Counted from the stretch's first letter, positions 35,310-43,089 are shown. The stretch is DNA of 48,978 nucleotides from Methylophilaceae bacterium (GCA_028355955.1 JAOMTQ010000008.1:1-48978), one strand, 5' to 3'. Notes: generated by a model from the letters alone, not told the origin. Program-made: numbers and translations.

Positions 35310-36539
35310 ATGAACAACAAAATAAAAACAGCATTAGCAGGTGCGTTACTAGCATCAGCTTCAGTGTCTAATGCTGGTATCACCTGGGACGCAGGTGATT
35401 GGACTGTGGACATGAACGGTAGCGTGACTGCATTCGCAATTTTTTCTGACTCAAAAGATACAACTGGACCAAAAGGTGGCCTAGCTGCTACTCAACGAAG
35501 TGAGGATGCAGATAGCGAAAGTGCTTCGATCTCTACAGGTACTCTACCAGACTGGTTAGGCTTCACAGCAACGACTCGTCAAAATGACATCGATACTTCG
35601 ATAACAATCTCATTCCAACCGGACGTTGGTGGTACCGCTGCATTTCAGGGTGGTGGTACCGCGGCAAACTGGCAAGCATTCTTAACACTTGGTGATAAAT
35701 CATGGGGTTCTGTTAAAGTGGGTAAAGATACGGGTATCTTTGCTTCAACAGCAGGTATGAATGACATGACACTATTAGGTGTGGGTGCAACAGGCGGTAC
35801 TGTGGGTGACGGTGTTAATAGGTCTAGTAGTGGGACAGATACTACTATGGGTGGTATCGGTACAGGTTATTTATATGCTGACTGGAAAGGTCAAATTGCT
35901 TATACAACACCAAACATGAACGGCTTCCTAGCAACTGTGGGTATTACCCAGCCATGGAATGCGGAAGGTGATGGAGTAACATCTGCTGCTTCTAATGGTA
36001 GTCATGATAACTTTGCTTACGAAGGGCAAGCATCTTATTCATGGACTGGTGATTTCTCTGGTAAAGCATGGGTTGGTGCATTCTATCAAGGTGTAACAGG
36101 TCTTACAGCCGCTAATCTTGATGAAGATGCACAAGCTTTTGAAGCTGGTATAACAACAACTGTTATGAATATTGGCCTTACAGCATACGCATACAGTGGT
36201 GAAGGTATAGGTACAACACTTCAGTTAGTGCGCGGATTTGACGCTAGTGGTTCAGCACGTGATTCTGATGGTGGCTATCTTCAGGCGACATACACGACCT
36301 CAATGTTTACTAAGTTGGGTGTGTCATACGGTGTTTCAAAACTAGATGATAACACTGCAGATGCAGGTAAAAATTTAGTTAAAGAAAACAATAGAATAAC
36401 TGTTGGTGCTTACCAGCCGTTAACTAAACACCTAATGATAGTTGCTGAATTCTCACATGTTGAGTCAGAGTCTCACTTATCGACTCAGAGTAATTCAGAA
36501 CAAGACATTATGTCTGTAGGTGCGCACTTGTTCTTCTAG
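35310..36539 (+). CDS. Outer-membrane porin
   Basis: The 409-residue protein has a signal peptide cleaved after ASVSNA (about residue 22), followed by GITWDAGDWTVDMNGSVTAF and repeated Gly/aromatic beta-strands typical of a general porin. Examples are SWGSVKVGKDTGIFAST near residue 130 (the region of the constriction loop), and the C-terminus ends in SVGAHLFF with terminal Phe. Codon choice (many GGT, GCA, CGT) and the strong ribosome-binding site suggest high expression. Its base composition is more GC-rich than its neighbours. Similar porins are major outer-membrane proteins in Methylophilaceae, but that comparison is from memory. Confidence 0.88.
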   Translation: MNNKIKTALAGALLASASVSNAGITWDAGDWTVDMNGSVTAFAIFSDSKDTTGPKGGLAATQRSEDADSESASISTGTLPDWLGFTATTRQNDIDTSITISFQPDVGGTAAFQGGGTAANWQAFLTLGDKSWGSVKVGKDTGIFASTAGMNDMTLLGVGATGGTVGDGVNRSSSGTDTTMGGIGTGYLYADWKGQIAYTTPNMNGFLATVGITQPWNAEGDGVTSAASNGSHDNFAYEGQASYSWTGDFSGKAWVGAFYQGVTGLTAANLDEDAQAFEAGITTTVMNIGLTAYAYSGEGIGTTLQLVRGFDASGSARDSDGGYLQATYTTSMFTKLGVSYGVSKLDDNTADAGKNLVKENNRITVGAYQPLTKHLMIVAEFSHVESESHLSTQSNSEQDIMSVGAHLFF

Positions 36540-36580
36540 GATTTAATTTAAAAATAATTTAATACTTAAAAGGGTTTTCT

Positions 36581-38545
36581 ATGACGATTTTAAAGCTTTT
36601 CCTCTTAACTTCAATGCTACTGGCCTTCAACTCATATGCTGTTCCAGTTGATTTAAATGTTCTTGTTGAGTCAGCTAATAAACCTGTTGCAAATGCCGAT
36701 GTTAAACTCATGCAGGCAATCCCAAACCAACAATCGAAGGTTATAGCAAAGGGCCGCAGTTCATCAAAAGGCAACATAAGCTTTACCGGTCTGCCAAAGT
36801 TGGAAAGCGGTTTTTATTACCTCGTAGCTGACGGCGGAGAAATCAGTGGTTTCGAAGTCCGCTCTTTTCGATTAATGGCAGCGCTTAATAACGAGCAGAA
36901 TGGAAGTGTAGTCGTAAACGAGCTGAGTACGATTGGTTCAGTGTGGCCGCTTGCTGCTCAAACGTCTGGCTCTGGCGTCATTGTAGGCTCAAAAACCGGT
37001 CTGCTGATAGGCTCTAGCCACATCCAAAATCTGGTCGATACTTCAACGGGAAATTTTGGGAAACTTGTGCTCGATGGAAATAACCTCACATTTTCAGAAA
37101 CCGTTGGGCGAATGAATACTTTAGCCACATTAGTCGCGTCATGTGGTGGGTATTATCAAGCTAATACCTGCAAGAAATTTTTAGATATCGCTGATGCAAA
37201 AGATACATTGGAAGCTTTACGTAATATTGCAATTGAGCCGTATAAAAACTCCTCAGAGTTATTCAATTTATTCACTACTGCGTTTCCTTATCCCAAAGGA
37301 GAGGGCGTTCGGCCAACAGAATTTGTCCCATATCTAGAGTGGGCACCTAAAGACTTTTCATTGATGGTTCGTATCACTGGTGGAGGTCTGTATTCGGCAG
37401 GTCGAATGATGTTTGATAATCAAGGGCAGCTATGGTCAGGGCAAAACTGGATCCCCGGTACCCAGGCTAATCTAAGCTCATCTATAGGCGGCGGAGTTTC
37501 ACGAGTAGATGCAAGTGGTACAGCGACTTCACCTCCTTTGACGGGATACAATCGACAGGGGCTTGATGGCATTGGGTGGGGCACCACTGTTACTGTTAAT
37601 AAAGTTTGGGCAAGCAGCTTTAATTCTAAAATAGGGGTACTTGATCTCGATGGTAATGCACTAGGCCCAGCCACGGTTGATGGAAAAAATGGCGCATTGC
37701 AGGGTCTGGCGACGGGGCCTGATGGTGATGTCTGGGTTTGCGACAATCAGCTTAACCAACTCATTCGGTTTCCCAAGGGCGATCACACTAAAGGTGAAAT
37801 TGTAAAGGTTGCAGGCTTAAATCGCCCATTTGCAGTTGCAATCGATAATACTAATAATATTTGGGTTACGAATAATGGGGCTGACACTGTTACCAGATTC
37901 CCTGCTGATTCGCCAGATAAGGCACAGCAGATAACCCTTGGTGGCATCGCTCCCAGAGGCATCGCTATAGATTCCGTAGGTAACGTGTGGGTGGGTAATA
38001 ACTTTTCAATGGGTTACCCTATAGCGAAGATCCCGCCTGGGGCATCCATTATCGAAGAGTTTAAACTCAATCTTCAAAAGGTTTTAGCGGACCAAAAGAA
38101 AGGTGTAGTCACAAAATCGGGTAATCTGACCTTTATATCACCTAAAGGTAAGGTGCTTCGAAAGGGCATACTTGAAGGCATTGTGAACGGTGCCTGGGGC
38201 GTCAGCATCGATGGTCAAGATAATGTATTTGCGAGCGACTTCCTTGGCTCAGGGTTTGCTAAAATATGTGGCACAAGCGAAGACAATTGCCCAACTTACC
38301 ATGCAACCGGAGATCTGATTCACCTTTATCAATCTGGTATCATTCAAAAAGTCACAGACACTATGATCGATGATGCTGGCAATGTTTGGATAGCAAATAA
38401 TTGGGACTACTTGCCAGCACTCGTAGATGCTGACCCTGACCGCAGGATGGCTACTCGTGGCGGTGGTACGGGAATTACGGTTATTTACGGGATTGCGTCC
38501 CCCGTTCTGAATCCGCTAATTGGACAGGTTCGACGGCCTGAATGA
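36581..38545 (+). CDS. Secreted beta-propeller protein (NHL/Vgb-lyase-like)
   Basis: The 654-residue protein has a signal peptide MTILKLFLLTSMLLAFNSYA and an N-terminal beta-sandwich-like domain with VDLNVLVESANKPVANADVKL (carboxypeptidase-regulatory-like, about 22-95). A helical segment with a cysteine pair (CGGYYQANTC) follows. From about residue 260 there are repeated propeller blades: GPDGDVWVCDNQLNQLIRFP, AIDNTNNIWVTNNGADTVTRFP, AIDSVGNVWVGNN and IDDAGNVWIANN. These are like streptogramin lyase/NHL proteins, although no lyase activity is implied. The DNA is visibly more GC-rich than flanking genes, which suggests transfer. A ferric-reductase-like membrane protein follows 80 bases downstream. 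A ribosome-binding AAGGG precedes the start. Confidence 0.82.
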   Translation: MTILKLFLLTSMLLAFNSYAVPVDLNVLVESANKPVANADVKLMQAIPNQQSKVIAKGRSSSKGNISFTGLPKLESGFYYLVADGGEISGFEVRSFRLMAALNNEQNGSVVVNELSTIGSVWPLAAQTSGSGVIVGSKTGLLIGSSHIQNLVDTSTGNFGKLVLDGNNLTFSETVGRMNTLATLVASCGGYYQANTCKKFLDIADAKDTLEALRNIAIEPYKNSSELFNLFTTAFPYPKGEGVRPTEFVPYLEWAPKDFSLMVRITGGGLYSAGRMMFDNQGQLWSGQNWIPGTQANLSSSIGGGVSRVDASGTATSPPLTGYNRQGLDGIGWGTTVTVNKVWASSFNSKIGVLDLDGNALGPATVDGKNGALQGLATGPDGDVWVCDNQLNQLIRFPKGDHTKGEIVKVAGLNRPFAVAIDNTNNIWVTNNGADTVTRFPADSPDKAQQITLGGIAPRGIAIDSVGNVWVGNNFSMGYPIAKIPPGASIIEEFKLNLQKVLADQKKGVVTKSGNLTFISPKGKVLRKGILEGIVNGAWGVSIDGQDNVFASDFLGSGFAKICGTSEDNCPTYHATGDLIHLYQSGIIQKVTDTMIDDAGNVWIANNWDYLPALVDADPDRRMATRGGGTGITVIYGIASPVLNPLIGQVRRPE

Positions 38546-38625
38546 CGAATACTTGGCAAGGCGAATAAAGTGGCATACTATGCAAAAGAGTAATTCACCT
38601 TTAGACTTTCGGCGTTAATTTTGGA

Positions 38626-39219
38626 ATGAACACAATGAGACTTAATGGTTGGCATATCACTTACTGGACTATCGGCCTAATACTGCTTGCCGTGGTGCTA
38701 TTACTTGCATCTTCTCCATGGAATGCAGACAGCATAAAAATAGCCATACGATCCACAGGAAGAAGTTCGTTATTCTTATTCTCAATTGCCGTTACTGCGT
38801 CCAGTGTATACTATTTCTGGAAGGCGCCTTTTTCAAAATGGGTTCTACAAAATAGGCGCTATATCGGCGTAAGCTTCGCTGCCTCCCACTTCATTCATCT
38901 CGGCCTTATTGCATTAGTAGCAATAGTTTTTCCTGAACCGTTCCTCGAAGATCAAGCACGAAGCCAGTGGATATTTGGTGGCATAGGCTATGTCTTTGTT
39001 GCTCTGATGGCACTGACCTCATCAGACAAAGCCCAGCACTGGTTAGGCATGAAAAATTGGAAAAAACTGCATCTCATTGGTGTTTACTACCTTTGGTTTG
39101 TTTTCTTTATGACCTATATCAAACATACCAAAATCGATCCCAGTTTTTATGCACCATTTCTCGTCTTCACAATTGCTGTTTTATCACTGCGCTTAATCAA
39201 ACACTTTAAAGCTAGATAA
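38626..39219 (+). CDS. Ferric-reductase-like heme membrane protein
   Basis: The 197-residue protein has about six transmembrane segments and a ferric-reductase-like transmembrane domain similar in layout to MsrQ/YedZ. Candidate heme-ligand histidines lie in FAASHFIHLG (near residues 85-94) and in KLHLIGVYYLWF (near 147-158), with a further histidine in YIKHTK. No flavin or NAD(P) domain is attached, so it would need a redox partner. The first ATG is used; a second (38635) sits at better distance from GGA. It shares the higher GC content of the upstream propeller gene, and the two may have arrived together. Confidence 0.72.
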   Translation: MNTMRLNGWHITYWTIGLILLAVVLLLASSPWNADSIKIAIRSTGRSSLFLFSIAVTASSVYYFWKAPFSKWVLQNRRYIGVSFAASHFIHLGLIALVAIVFPEPFLEDQARSQWIFGGIGYVFVALMALTSSDKAQHWLGMKNWKKLHLIGVYYLWFVFFMTYIKHTKIDPSFYAPFLVFTIAVLSLRLIKHFKAR

Positions 39220-39242
39220 TTCGAAAAAATATTAATGGCACA

Positions 39243-39371
39243 GTGAAAGATATTGAGAATATTGAATCTGCACTTGCAAAGATTCAAGCAGACAAAGTTC
39301 TTGAGAAAATAAGCAGTGATGAATCTGACAAAATCAAACTCAATTTAGAAAACGTAGGGGTTTTTAGGTAG
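39243..39371 (+). pseudogene. Short coding remnant or small protein (42 aa, GTG start)
   Basis: A frame from GTG 39243 encodes KDIENIESALAKIQADKVLE and continues ISSDESDKIKLNLENVGVFR, a hydrophilic, helix-forming sequence with natural composition. No ribosome-binding site is visible. The frame is closed by a stop just upstream (TAG within AGCTAGATAA). It looks like the tail of a larger gene cut off by rearrangement next to the ferric-reductase-like gene. A real small protein cannot be excluded. Confidence 0.3.
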
Positions 39372-39411
39372 TTTGTAACTATGTAAAAGTGCCACTCTAC
39401 AACCCTTTAAT

Positions 39412-39469
39412 AACAAGGGATTTGAAGGTGCTATTTTTGGCATTTCTCTAGTTTGTTTTAACCCTTGTT
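39412..39469. repeat. Inverted repeat AACAAGGG / CCCTTGTT
   Basis: AACAAGGG at 39412-39419 is perfectly complementary to CCCTTGTT at 39462-39469 with 42 bases between. A further CCCTT at 39403-39407 can also pair with the AAGGG. The region lies just 3' of the small lipoprotein gene on the minus strand and after the coding remnant on the plus strand. It could serve as a two-way transcription end or be an element end; I cannot tell which. Confidence 0.35.
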
Positions 39470-39500
39470 ACACTAGCTTGAAGAATTTAAATCGCTGTTA

Positions 39501-39617
39501 CTATTGGCTTGATTTTGAATCTTCAGTTTTCTCATACTCTTCATCTGCTTCTTTTGCAGCATATAAGCAACCTGTAGCAAGTACAGCTACTACCAACATA
39601 ACTAATAACTTTTTCAT
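39501..39617 (-). CDS. Small lipoprotein (38 aa), entericidin-like in size
   Basis: This 38-residue frame on the minus strand encodes MKKLLVMLVVAVLATGCLYA followed by AKEADEEYEKTEDSKSSQ. It has a basic start, a hydrophobic core and a lipobox ATGC (Cys17), then a short, highly acidic tail. AGGA lies at good distance before the ATG, supporting translation. Size and layout resemble entericidin-like small lipoproteins or lipoprotein toxins, but there is no diagnostic match. The plus-strand frame over the same bases is a shadow. It sits inside the candidate tRNA-Glu island. Confidence 0.65.
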   Translation of the reverse strand: MKKLLVMLVVAVLATGCLYAAKEADEEYEKTEDSKSSQ

Positions 39618-40022
39618 CTATCTTTCCTTTTTTTATAAATTTAAAATATTTGAACATCCTATCTGAATAATTATATTAAACAAGTCAAAAGGTATAAGAA
39701 TACTTATTCACAAAATCTGAGGATAAAGGTGAGCACAGATATTAACTACTTAATGATTGAATAGCTATAATCAAAATGCTTAATTAATATACAAATACTT
39801 GTTGGAGTAATTGATCGTTAATACAAAGAATAGGGTGGTAAATAGAGAGACTATTAGAGGACGATTATGAAGGCTGATATTTTATAAAACATATAAAAAA
39901 TAGTCAGTGGGGGGTAGTCCTAGCAAATGCCAAAGTAGTGACTTTTGTAGTGACTTATGATGTTTTTTGGTGTTGCATTTAAGCTCACTTGCAGTGTTTA
40001 TAAGGGATATAGAAGACAATAT
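39618..40022. other. Intergenic region between small lipoprotein and tRNA-Glu (405 bases)
   Basis: No gene is seen here. The left part is AT-rich and must contain the minus-strand promoter of the small lipoprotein. The right part, just downstream of the tRNA 3' end, holds two copies of GTAGTGACTT, described separately. This is the place where an integrated element would keep its recombinase-binding arm and usually its integrase gene; the integrase is missing. Confidence 0.5.
39935..39956. repeat. Tandem decamer GTAGTGACTT (x2), possible recombinase arm site
   Basis: The decamer GTAGTGACTT occurs at 39935-39944 and 39947-39956, a 12-base period, about 67-88 bases beyond the 3' end of tRNA-Glu. 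Short direct repeats at this distance from a tRNA 3' end are typical arm-type binding sites of tyrosine integrases. Two copies is a small number, so chance cannot be excluded. Confidence 0.35.
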
Positions 40023-40098
40023 TGGCGTCCCCAAGGGGATTCGAACCCCTGTTGCCGCCGTGAAAGGGCAGTGTCCTAGGCCTCTAGACGATGGGGAC
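40023..40098 (-). tRNA. tRNA-Glu (anticodon UUC)
   Basis: Read on the minus strand the 76-base gene starts GTCCCCATCGTCTAGAGGCC and ends GTTCGAATCCCCTTGGGGAC followed by G and an encoded CCA. The acceptor stem GTCCCC/GGGGAC pairs perfectly, the anticodon loop is CTTTCAC with anticodon TTC, and the T-arm is CAGGGGTTCGAATCCCCTT. It reads GAA and GAG codons. It is the only tRNA gene in the window and may have served as an integration site for the DNA to its left. Confidence 0.97.
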
Positions 40099-40183
40099 AT
40101 CCAGAAGGCGTAATTCTACTATATTTTATTAATAAATAAAGAAAATTTCATATATAAATTTACATACAAATAAATAAATACTG

Positions 40184-40212
40184 TTTACCTGAGAATTATT
40201 AATTGTTATATT
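40184..40212 (+). promoter_or_regulatory. Candidate sigma-70 promoter of gadB
   Basis: TTTACC at 40184-40189 and TATATT at 40207-40212 are exactly 17 bases apart (4 of 6 and 5 of 6 consensus matches). The start would be near 40219, giving a 48-base leader to the chosen gadB ATG at 40268. It also argues against translation from the in-frame ATG at 40220. Confidence 0.5.
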
Positions 40213-40267
40213 CTAAACAATGTTTTTTTTTACAAATGTATTAAAAATCTTGAAAAGGTGCTTTTAT

Positions 40268-41797
40268 ATGACATCTGAAATTAATAAACTTAAAGATGAA
40301 GTTAGTAAATTAAAGGCCTTATTAGGGTCACAAAAAAATTCATTAGAAGATAAAGTATCTATAAATAGGAACAAAATACCAGCTGACGGTTGCAGTGCAG
40401 ATGAGGTGAAAACTTTCATTGAGGATGAGATACTCCTGGATGTAGCCCCATCACTTAATACATCATCTTATGTGAATGTCCGTTTAGAAGCTCAAGAACA
40501 GGAGCTTGCATTGAAGGGCCTGGAAGTTAACATTGCAGATCAAACGGTCTATCCACAATCTTTTAAAATACATGACACATGTGTCAATATGATTGCTAAT
40601 TTATGGCATTGCCCAGAACCTGATGATTTTGATGAATACGGTTGTTACCCAGGAGCTTGCACAGTTGGCTCAACAGAGGCATGCCTTTTAGCAGGGCTGG
40701 CATTAAAATTTAGATGGCGAAAATGCTATGCAGAGTCAAAAAATCTCAGCGAACAAGAAGTCCTCGGGGAGAGACCTAATATAGTAATTTCGACCTGCTT
40801 TCAGACTGCTTGGGAAAAGTTAATTAAGTACATGGATATTGATGCAAAATTTATTCAACCCTCCTGTAAGGACTTTAAAATAAATACTAATGAGATTAGT
40901 AATGCTATTGATGATCATACGATTGGTGTCGTAGCGATTATGGGGAATCATTATGGGGGGCAATATGATCCCATATGGGAGATAAATGATGTCGTTGAAA
41001 AGGTAAATAAAGATCGAGGTTTTCAAGTAGGAATTCATGTTGATGCTGCCTCTGGTGGTTTTATCGCCCCGTTTCAAGATAGCCTCCCTGACTGGGATTT
41101 TAGGTTAAAAAATGTATTATCCATCTCAGCAAGTGGGCATAAATTTGGTGAATCCTGCATTGGGACTGGTTGGGTAGTATGGCGACAGCGTGAGAATTTA
41201 AGTGACCATGTAGCTATATCAGTCAGTTACTTAGGTGGAATGGGCGAATCTTATAACCTGAATTTTTCTAGACCGGCAAGTGGGATTTATGTCCAATACT
41301 ATAAGTTTTTAAGGTATGGAATTTCAGGCTACCAAAAAATTTGTGAGCATATGATGGCCCACGCTCAAAAAATTCGAGTGGGGTTAGAAAAAATGAAATT
41401 TGAGGGTAAGCCCAGATTCGTCATTCTTGATGATGGAGACAAGAATTGCTTACCAGTCGTGACTGCTATGCTTAACCCCGAATGTAATTTTGAATATGAT
41501 GACATCGACTTACAGCATGCTATTTCAGAATATAATTGGTATGTAAGTGGTTATAAAATGAATTTTGAGGATCCAATTACAAAACAAGACAAACCTATTT
41601 TTACGGACCAAGATGGCTCAAAAACAATGTTTAGAGTTGTGGTCAAAAATAATATAAACTCTATCATGGTCGACAATCTTATAGATTCTTTTGGTAAGAC
41701 ATTGGAAATGCTTGATTCAATTGAGTTTAAAAATAAAACCAATGGCGCCTTTAAGGGAATGCACAGAAAAAAGAATTTATTCTCAAAACACTGTTAA
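40268..41797 (+). CDS. gadB: Glutamate decarboxylase (PLP-dependent)
   Basis: The enzyme converts L-glutamate to GABA and CO2, consuming a proton. From ATG 40268 it is 509 residues, some 40 longer than E. coli GadB. The PLP lysine lies in SASGHKFG near residue 291, preceded by HVDAASGGFIAPF, GSTEACLLAGLALKFRWRK and GVVAIMGNHYGGQYD. The extra N-terminal 35 residues form a charged, heptad-like helix (MTSEINKLKDEVSKLKALLG). The calmodulin-binding end of plant enzymes is absent. AAGG precedes the start at about 9-10 bases. No glutamate/GABA antiporter gene is in the window. A DUF3313-like secreted protein follows 26 bases downstream. Confidence 0.93.
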   Translation: MTSEINKLKDEVSKLKALLGSQKNSLEDKVSINRNKIPADGCSADEVKTFIEDEILLDVAPSLNTSSYVNVRLEAQEQELALKGLEVNIADQTVYPQSFKIHDTCVNMIANLWHCPEPDDFDEYGCYPGACTVGSTEACLLAGLALKFRWRKCYAESKNLSEQEVLGERPNIVISTCFQTAWEKLIKYMDIDAKFIQPSCKDFKINTNEISNAIDDHTIGVVAIMGNHYGGQYDPIWEINDVVEKVNKDRGFQVGIHVDAASGGFIAPFQDSLPDWDFRLKNVLSISASGHKFGESCIGTGWVVWRQRENLSDHVAISVSYLGGMGESYNLNFSRPASGIYVQYYKFLRYGISGYQKICEHMMAHAQKIRVGLEKMKFEGKPRFVILDDGDKNCLPVVTAMLNPECNFEYDDIDLQHAISEYNWYVSGYKMNFEDPITKQDKPIFTDQDGSKTMFRVVVKNNINSIMVDNLIDSFGKTLEMLDSIEFKNKTNGAFKGMHRKKNLFSKHC

Positions 41798-41823
41798 TTT
41801 TTAATAACTAAGTAGGAGTTTTA

Positions 41824-42492
41824 ATGAAATATGCAAAAGTAATATTAGCAATAGCACTCCCATTAACTATAATTTCTCAATCACTCGCATGCGAGAATAA
41901 GGCAACAAACGATCTTGCTGAAACAACGATATTTAAAAATGTTGAATGTTGGAAGCTACTTGTTGATGAAGAGCACTTTAGGTCTTATGGCTACAACAAT
42001 CCTAATGCAAAATTGAGCTCATATAACTCCGTATTGTTGGATAAAATAACAATTGAAGAAAAAGCTGATAGCACAGTCAATGATGCGATGCTTGGTAGGA
42101 TAAAAAATTCTGCAACATCTAAAATTAAAGAGGAGATCCAAGCATCATACTCTCTAGCGAAAGAAATTGGGCCTAATGTAATAAGGATGCAAGTGAATTT
42201 TAGAGATGCTGATTTAACAGGAGAAGGAATGGGTGTGATTGACTTTTTACCTATAAAAGCTGCCTGGAATCTTGGTAAAAAAGTTCTTAACAAGAACACA
42301 AAAGTACCTTTCATGGTCTTTGAATCAAGAATTAGCGATAGCGTATCTGGTGAACTAATTAGAGCAAGAATTTTTGTATTTAGAGGTGAGGGATTTGAAG
42401 GCGAATTAGCACCTAATACTTTTGAGTCTTTGGTTATTAATTCGATTGATAAAGCTTTTGAAAAAAGTGACTTTAAACAATATGGGTATTAG
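41824..42492 (+). CDS. Secreted DUF3313-like protein
   Basis: The 222-residue protein has a signal peptide MKYAKVILAIALPLTIISQS ending near LAC, where the cysteine in LACEN could be lipidated. The mature part resembles DUF3313: YNSVLLDKITIEEK, a helical EIQASYSLAKEIGPNVIRMQVNFRDADLTGEG stretch and ESRISDSVSGELIRARIFV, where the D-S-x-S-G-E motif is typical. The family is of unknown function in the cell envelope. AGGAG lies 5-6 bases before the start. It is probably co-transcribed with gadB and is followed by a terminator-like hairpin at 42518-42545. Confidence 0.72.
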   Translation: MKYAKVILAIALPLTIISQSLACENKATNDLAETTIFKNVECWKLLVDEEHFRSYGYNNPNAKLSSYNSVLLDKITIEEKADSTVNDAMLGRIKNSATSKIKEEIQASYSLAKEIGPNVIRMQVNFRDADLTGEGMGVIDFLPIKAAWNLGKKVLNKNTKVPFMVFESRISDSVSGELIRARIFVFRGEGFEGELAPNTFESLVINSIDKAFEKSDFKQYGY

Positions 42493-42517
42493 TTCTTTGT
42501 AAAGTCTTTTACATGTT

Positions 42518-42545
42518 AAAAAGCTAGCTTTTTGTTGGCTTTTTT
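42518..42545 (+). terminator. Rho-independent terminator after the gadB unit
   Basis: AAAAAGC at 42518-42524 can pair with GCTTTTT at 42527-42533 (a perfect palindrome) or with GCTTTTT at 42538-42544, each followed by or containing a T-run. It lies 26 bases beyond the DUF3313-like stop and would end the gadB transcript. Confidence 0.55.
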
Positions 42546-42632
42546 AATCAAAATTAAAAGATTTGGCTTCACTAAATATGGTAATCCCGTGTATTATTTA
42601 GGAAAGATTTAATATTAATTTGTGAGGTAACT

Positions 42633-42833
42633 ATGCATACAGAAGAACATACCGCAATGCTTATTGAAATTGCAACACTCTTAGATGTGGAGTTAGAAGA
42701 GGTTAAAAAATTTGTTGAGCTAATGATTGATGGCTATAACTTTGAAGATGGCGTAAATGGATGTTCGTTAACTTCAGGCGAATGCAAGCTCATTCTTGAT
42801 GAGATTCAAAAAAGGAAGCCAAGCGCTTCCTAA
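42633..42833 (+). CDS. Hypothetical small acidic protein (66 aa)
   Basis: The 66-residue protein MHTEEHTAMLIEIATLLDVE... is helical and acidic, with LEEVKKFVELMIDGYNFEDG in the middle and two cysteines (GCSLTSGECK). It is preceded by GTGAGGTAACT with GAGG as a good ribosome-binding site. I recognise no family; no signal peptide or membrane segment is present. The hairpin that ends the opposite-strand gene lies inside its last codons. Confidence 0.6.
   Translation: MHTEEHTAMLIEIATLLDVELEEVKKFVELMIDGYNFEDGVNGCSLTSGECKLILDEIQKRKPSAS
42806..42831 (-). terminator. Rho-independent terminator on the minus strand
   Basis: On the minus strand AGGAAGC-GCTTG-GCTTCCT (42831 to 42813) forms a perfect 7-base-pair stem with a 5-base loop and is followed by a run of Ts (the A-run at 42806-42812 on the plus strand). 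It terminates the minus-strand gene at 42862-43089 and overlaps the 3' end of the plus-strand gene at 42633-42833. Confidence 0.65.
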
Positions 42834-42861
42834 TTATAGGCTCAGCTTTTTACTGAGATAG

Positions 42862-43089
42862 TTAGACTCGCGTCGTTCCATTTGATAAGGTGAGGACCCT
42901 TACCTTATCACCAACTCTAAGTGGACCTACATTTTTATCGATTTCTTGAGTTACGACTATCAAAGTGTCCTTCGAAATCCTAATGGGTATATTGAAGTTA
43001 GCAGTGTTAGTAGTGCAATTCTGAGTTTCATCTACTTTATCCTTTATTTTGATATGATCGATGTTAAGCTTGAACATTAACATTTTCAT
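42862..43089 (-). CDS. Hypothetical protein (75 aa)
   Basis: The 75-residue protein MKMLMFKLNIDHIKIKDKVD... contains a beta-rich C-terminal half PIRISKDTLIVVTQEIDKNV followed by GPLRVGDKVRVLTLSNGTTRV, reminiscent of the small beta end of SlyB/PcpY-like envelope proteins, but no signal peptide or glycine zipper is present. The ATG at 43089 is used; an in-frame GTG lies three codons upstream. A good minus-strand terminator follows (42806-42831), which supports a real transcript. It may be a trimmed remnant of an envelope protein gene. Confidence 0.5.
   Translation of the reverse strand: MKMLMFKLNIDHIKIKDKVDETQNCTTNTANFNIPIRISKDTLIVVTQEIDKNVGPLRVGDKVRVLTLSNGTTRV

Noticed and set aside
35310-36539. 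Porin gene as a repeat-rich surface adhesin
   Set aside because: Gly-rich strands, the C-terminal Phe and the signal peptide fit an ordinary trimeric porin; no tandem repeat of useful length is present.
39478-39666. Plus-strand 62-residue frame
   Set aside because: It is the reverse-strand shadow of the small lipoprotein at 39501-39617, which has a better start, signal peptide and ribosome-binding site.
39882-40100. Minus-strand 72-residue frame across tRNA-Glu, ending in an integrase-like flank
   Set aside because: It reads through the tRNA gene and the repeat next to it, so it is not a protein. The flank is of interest only as a possible att region.
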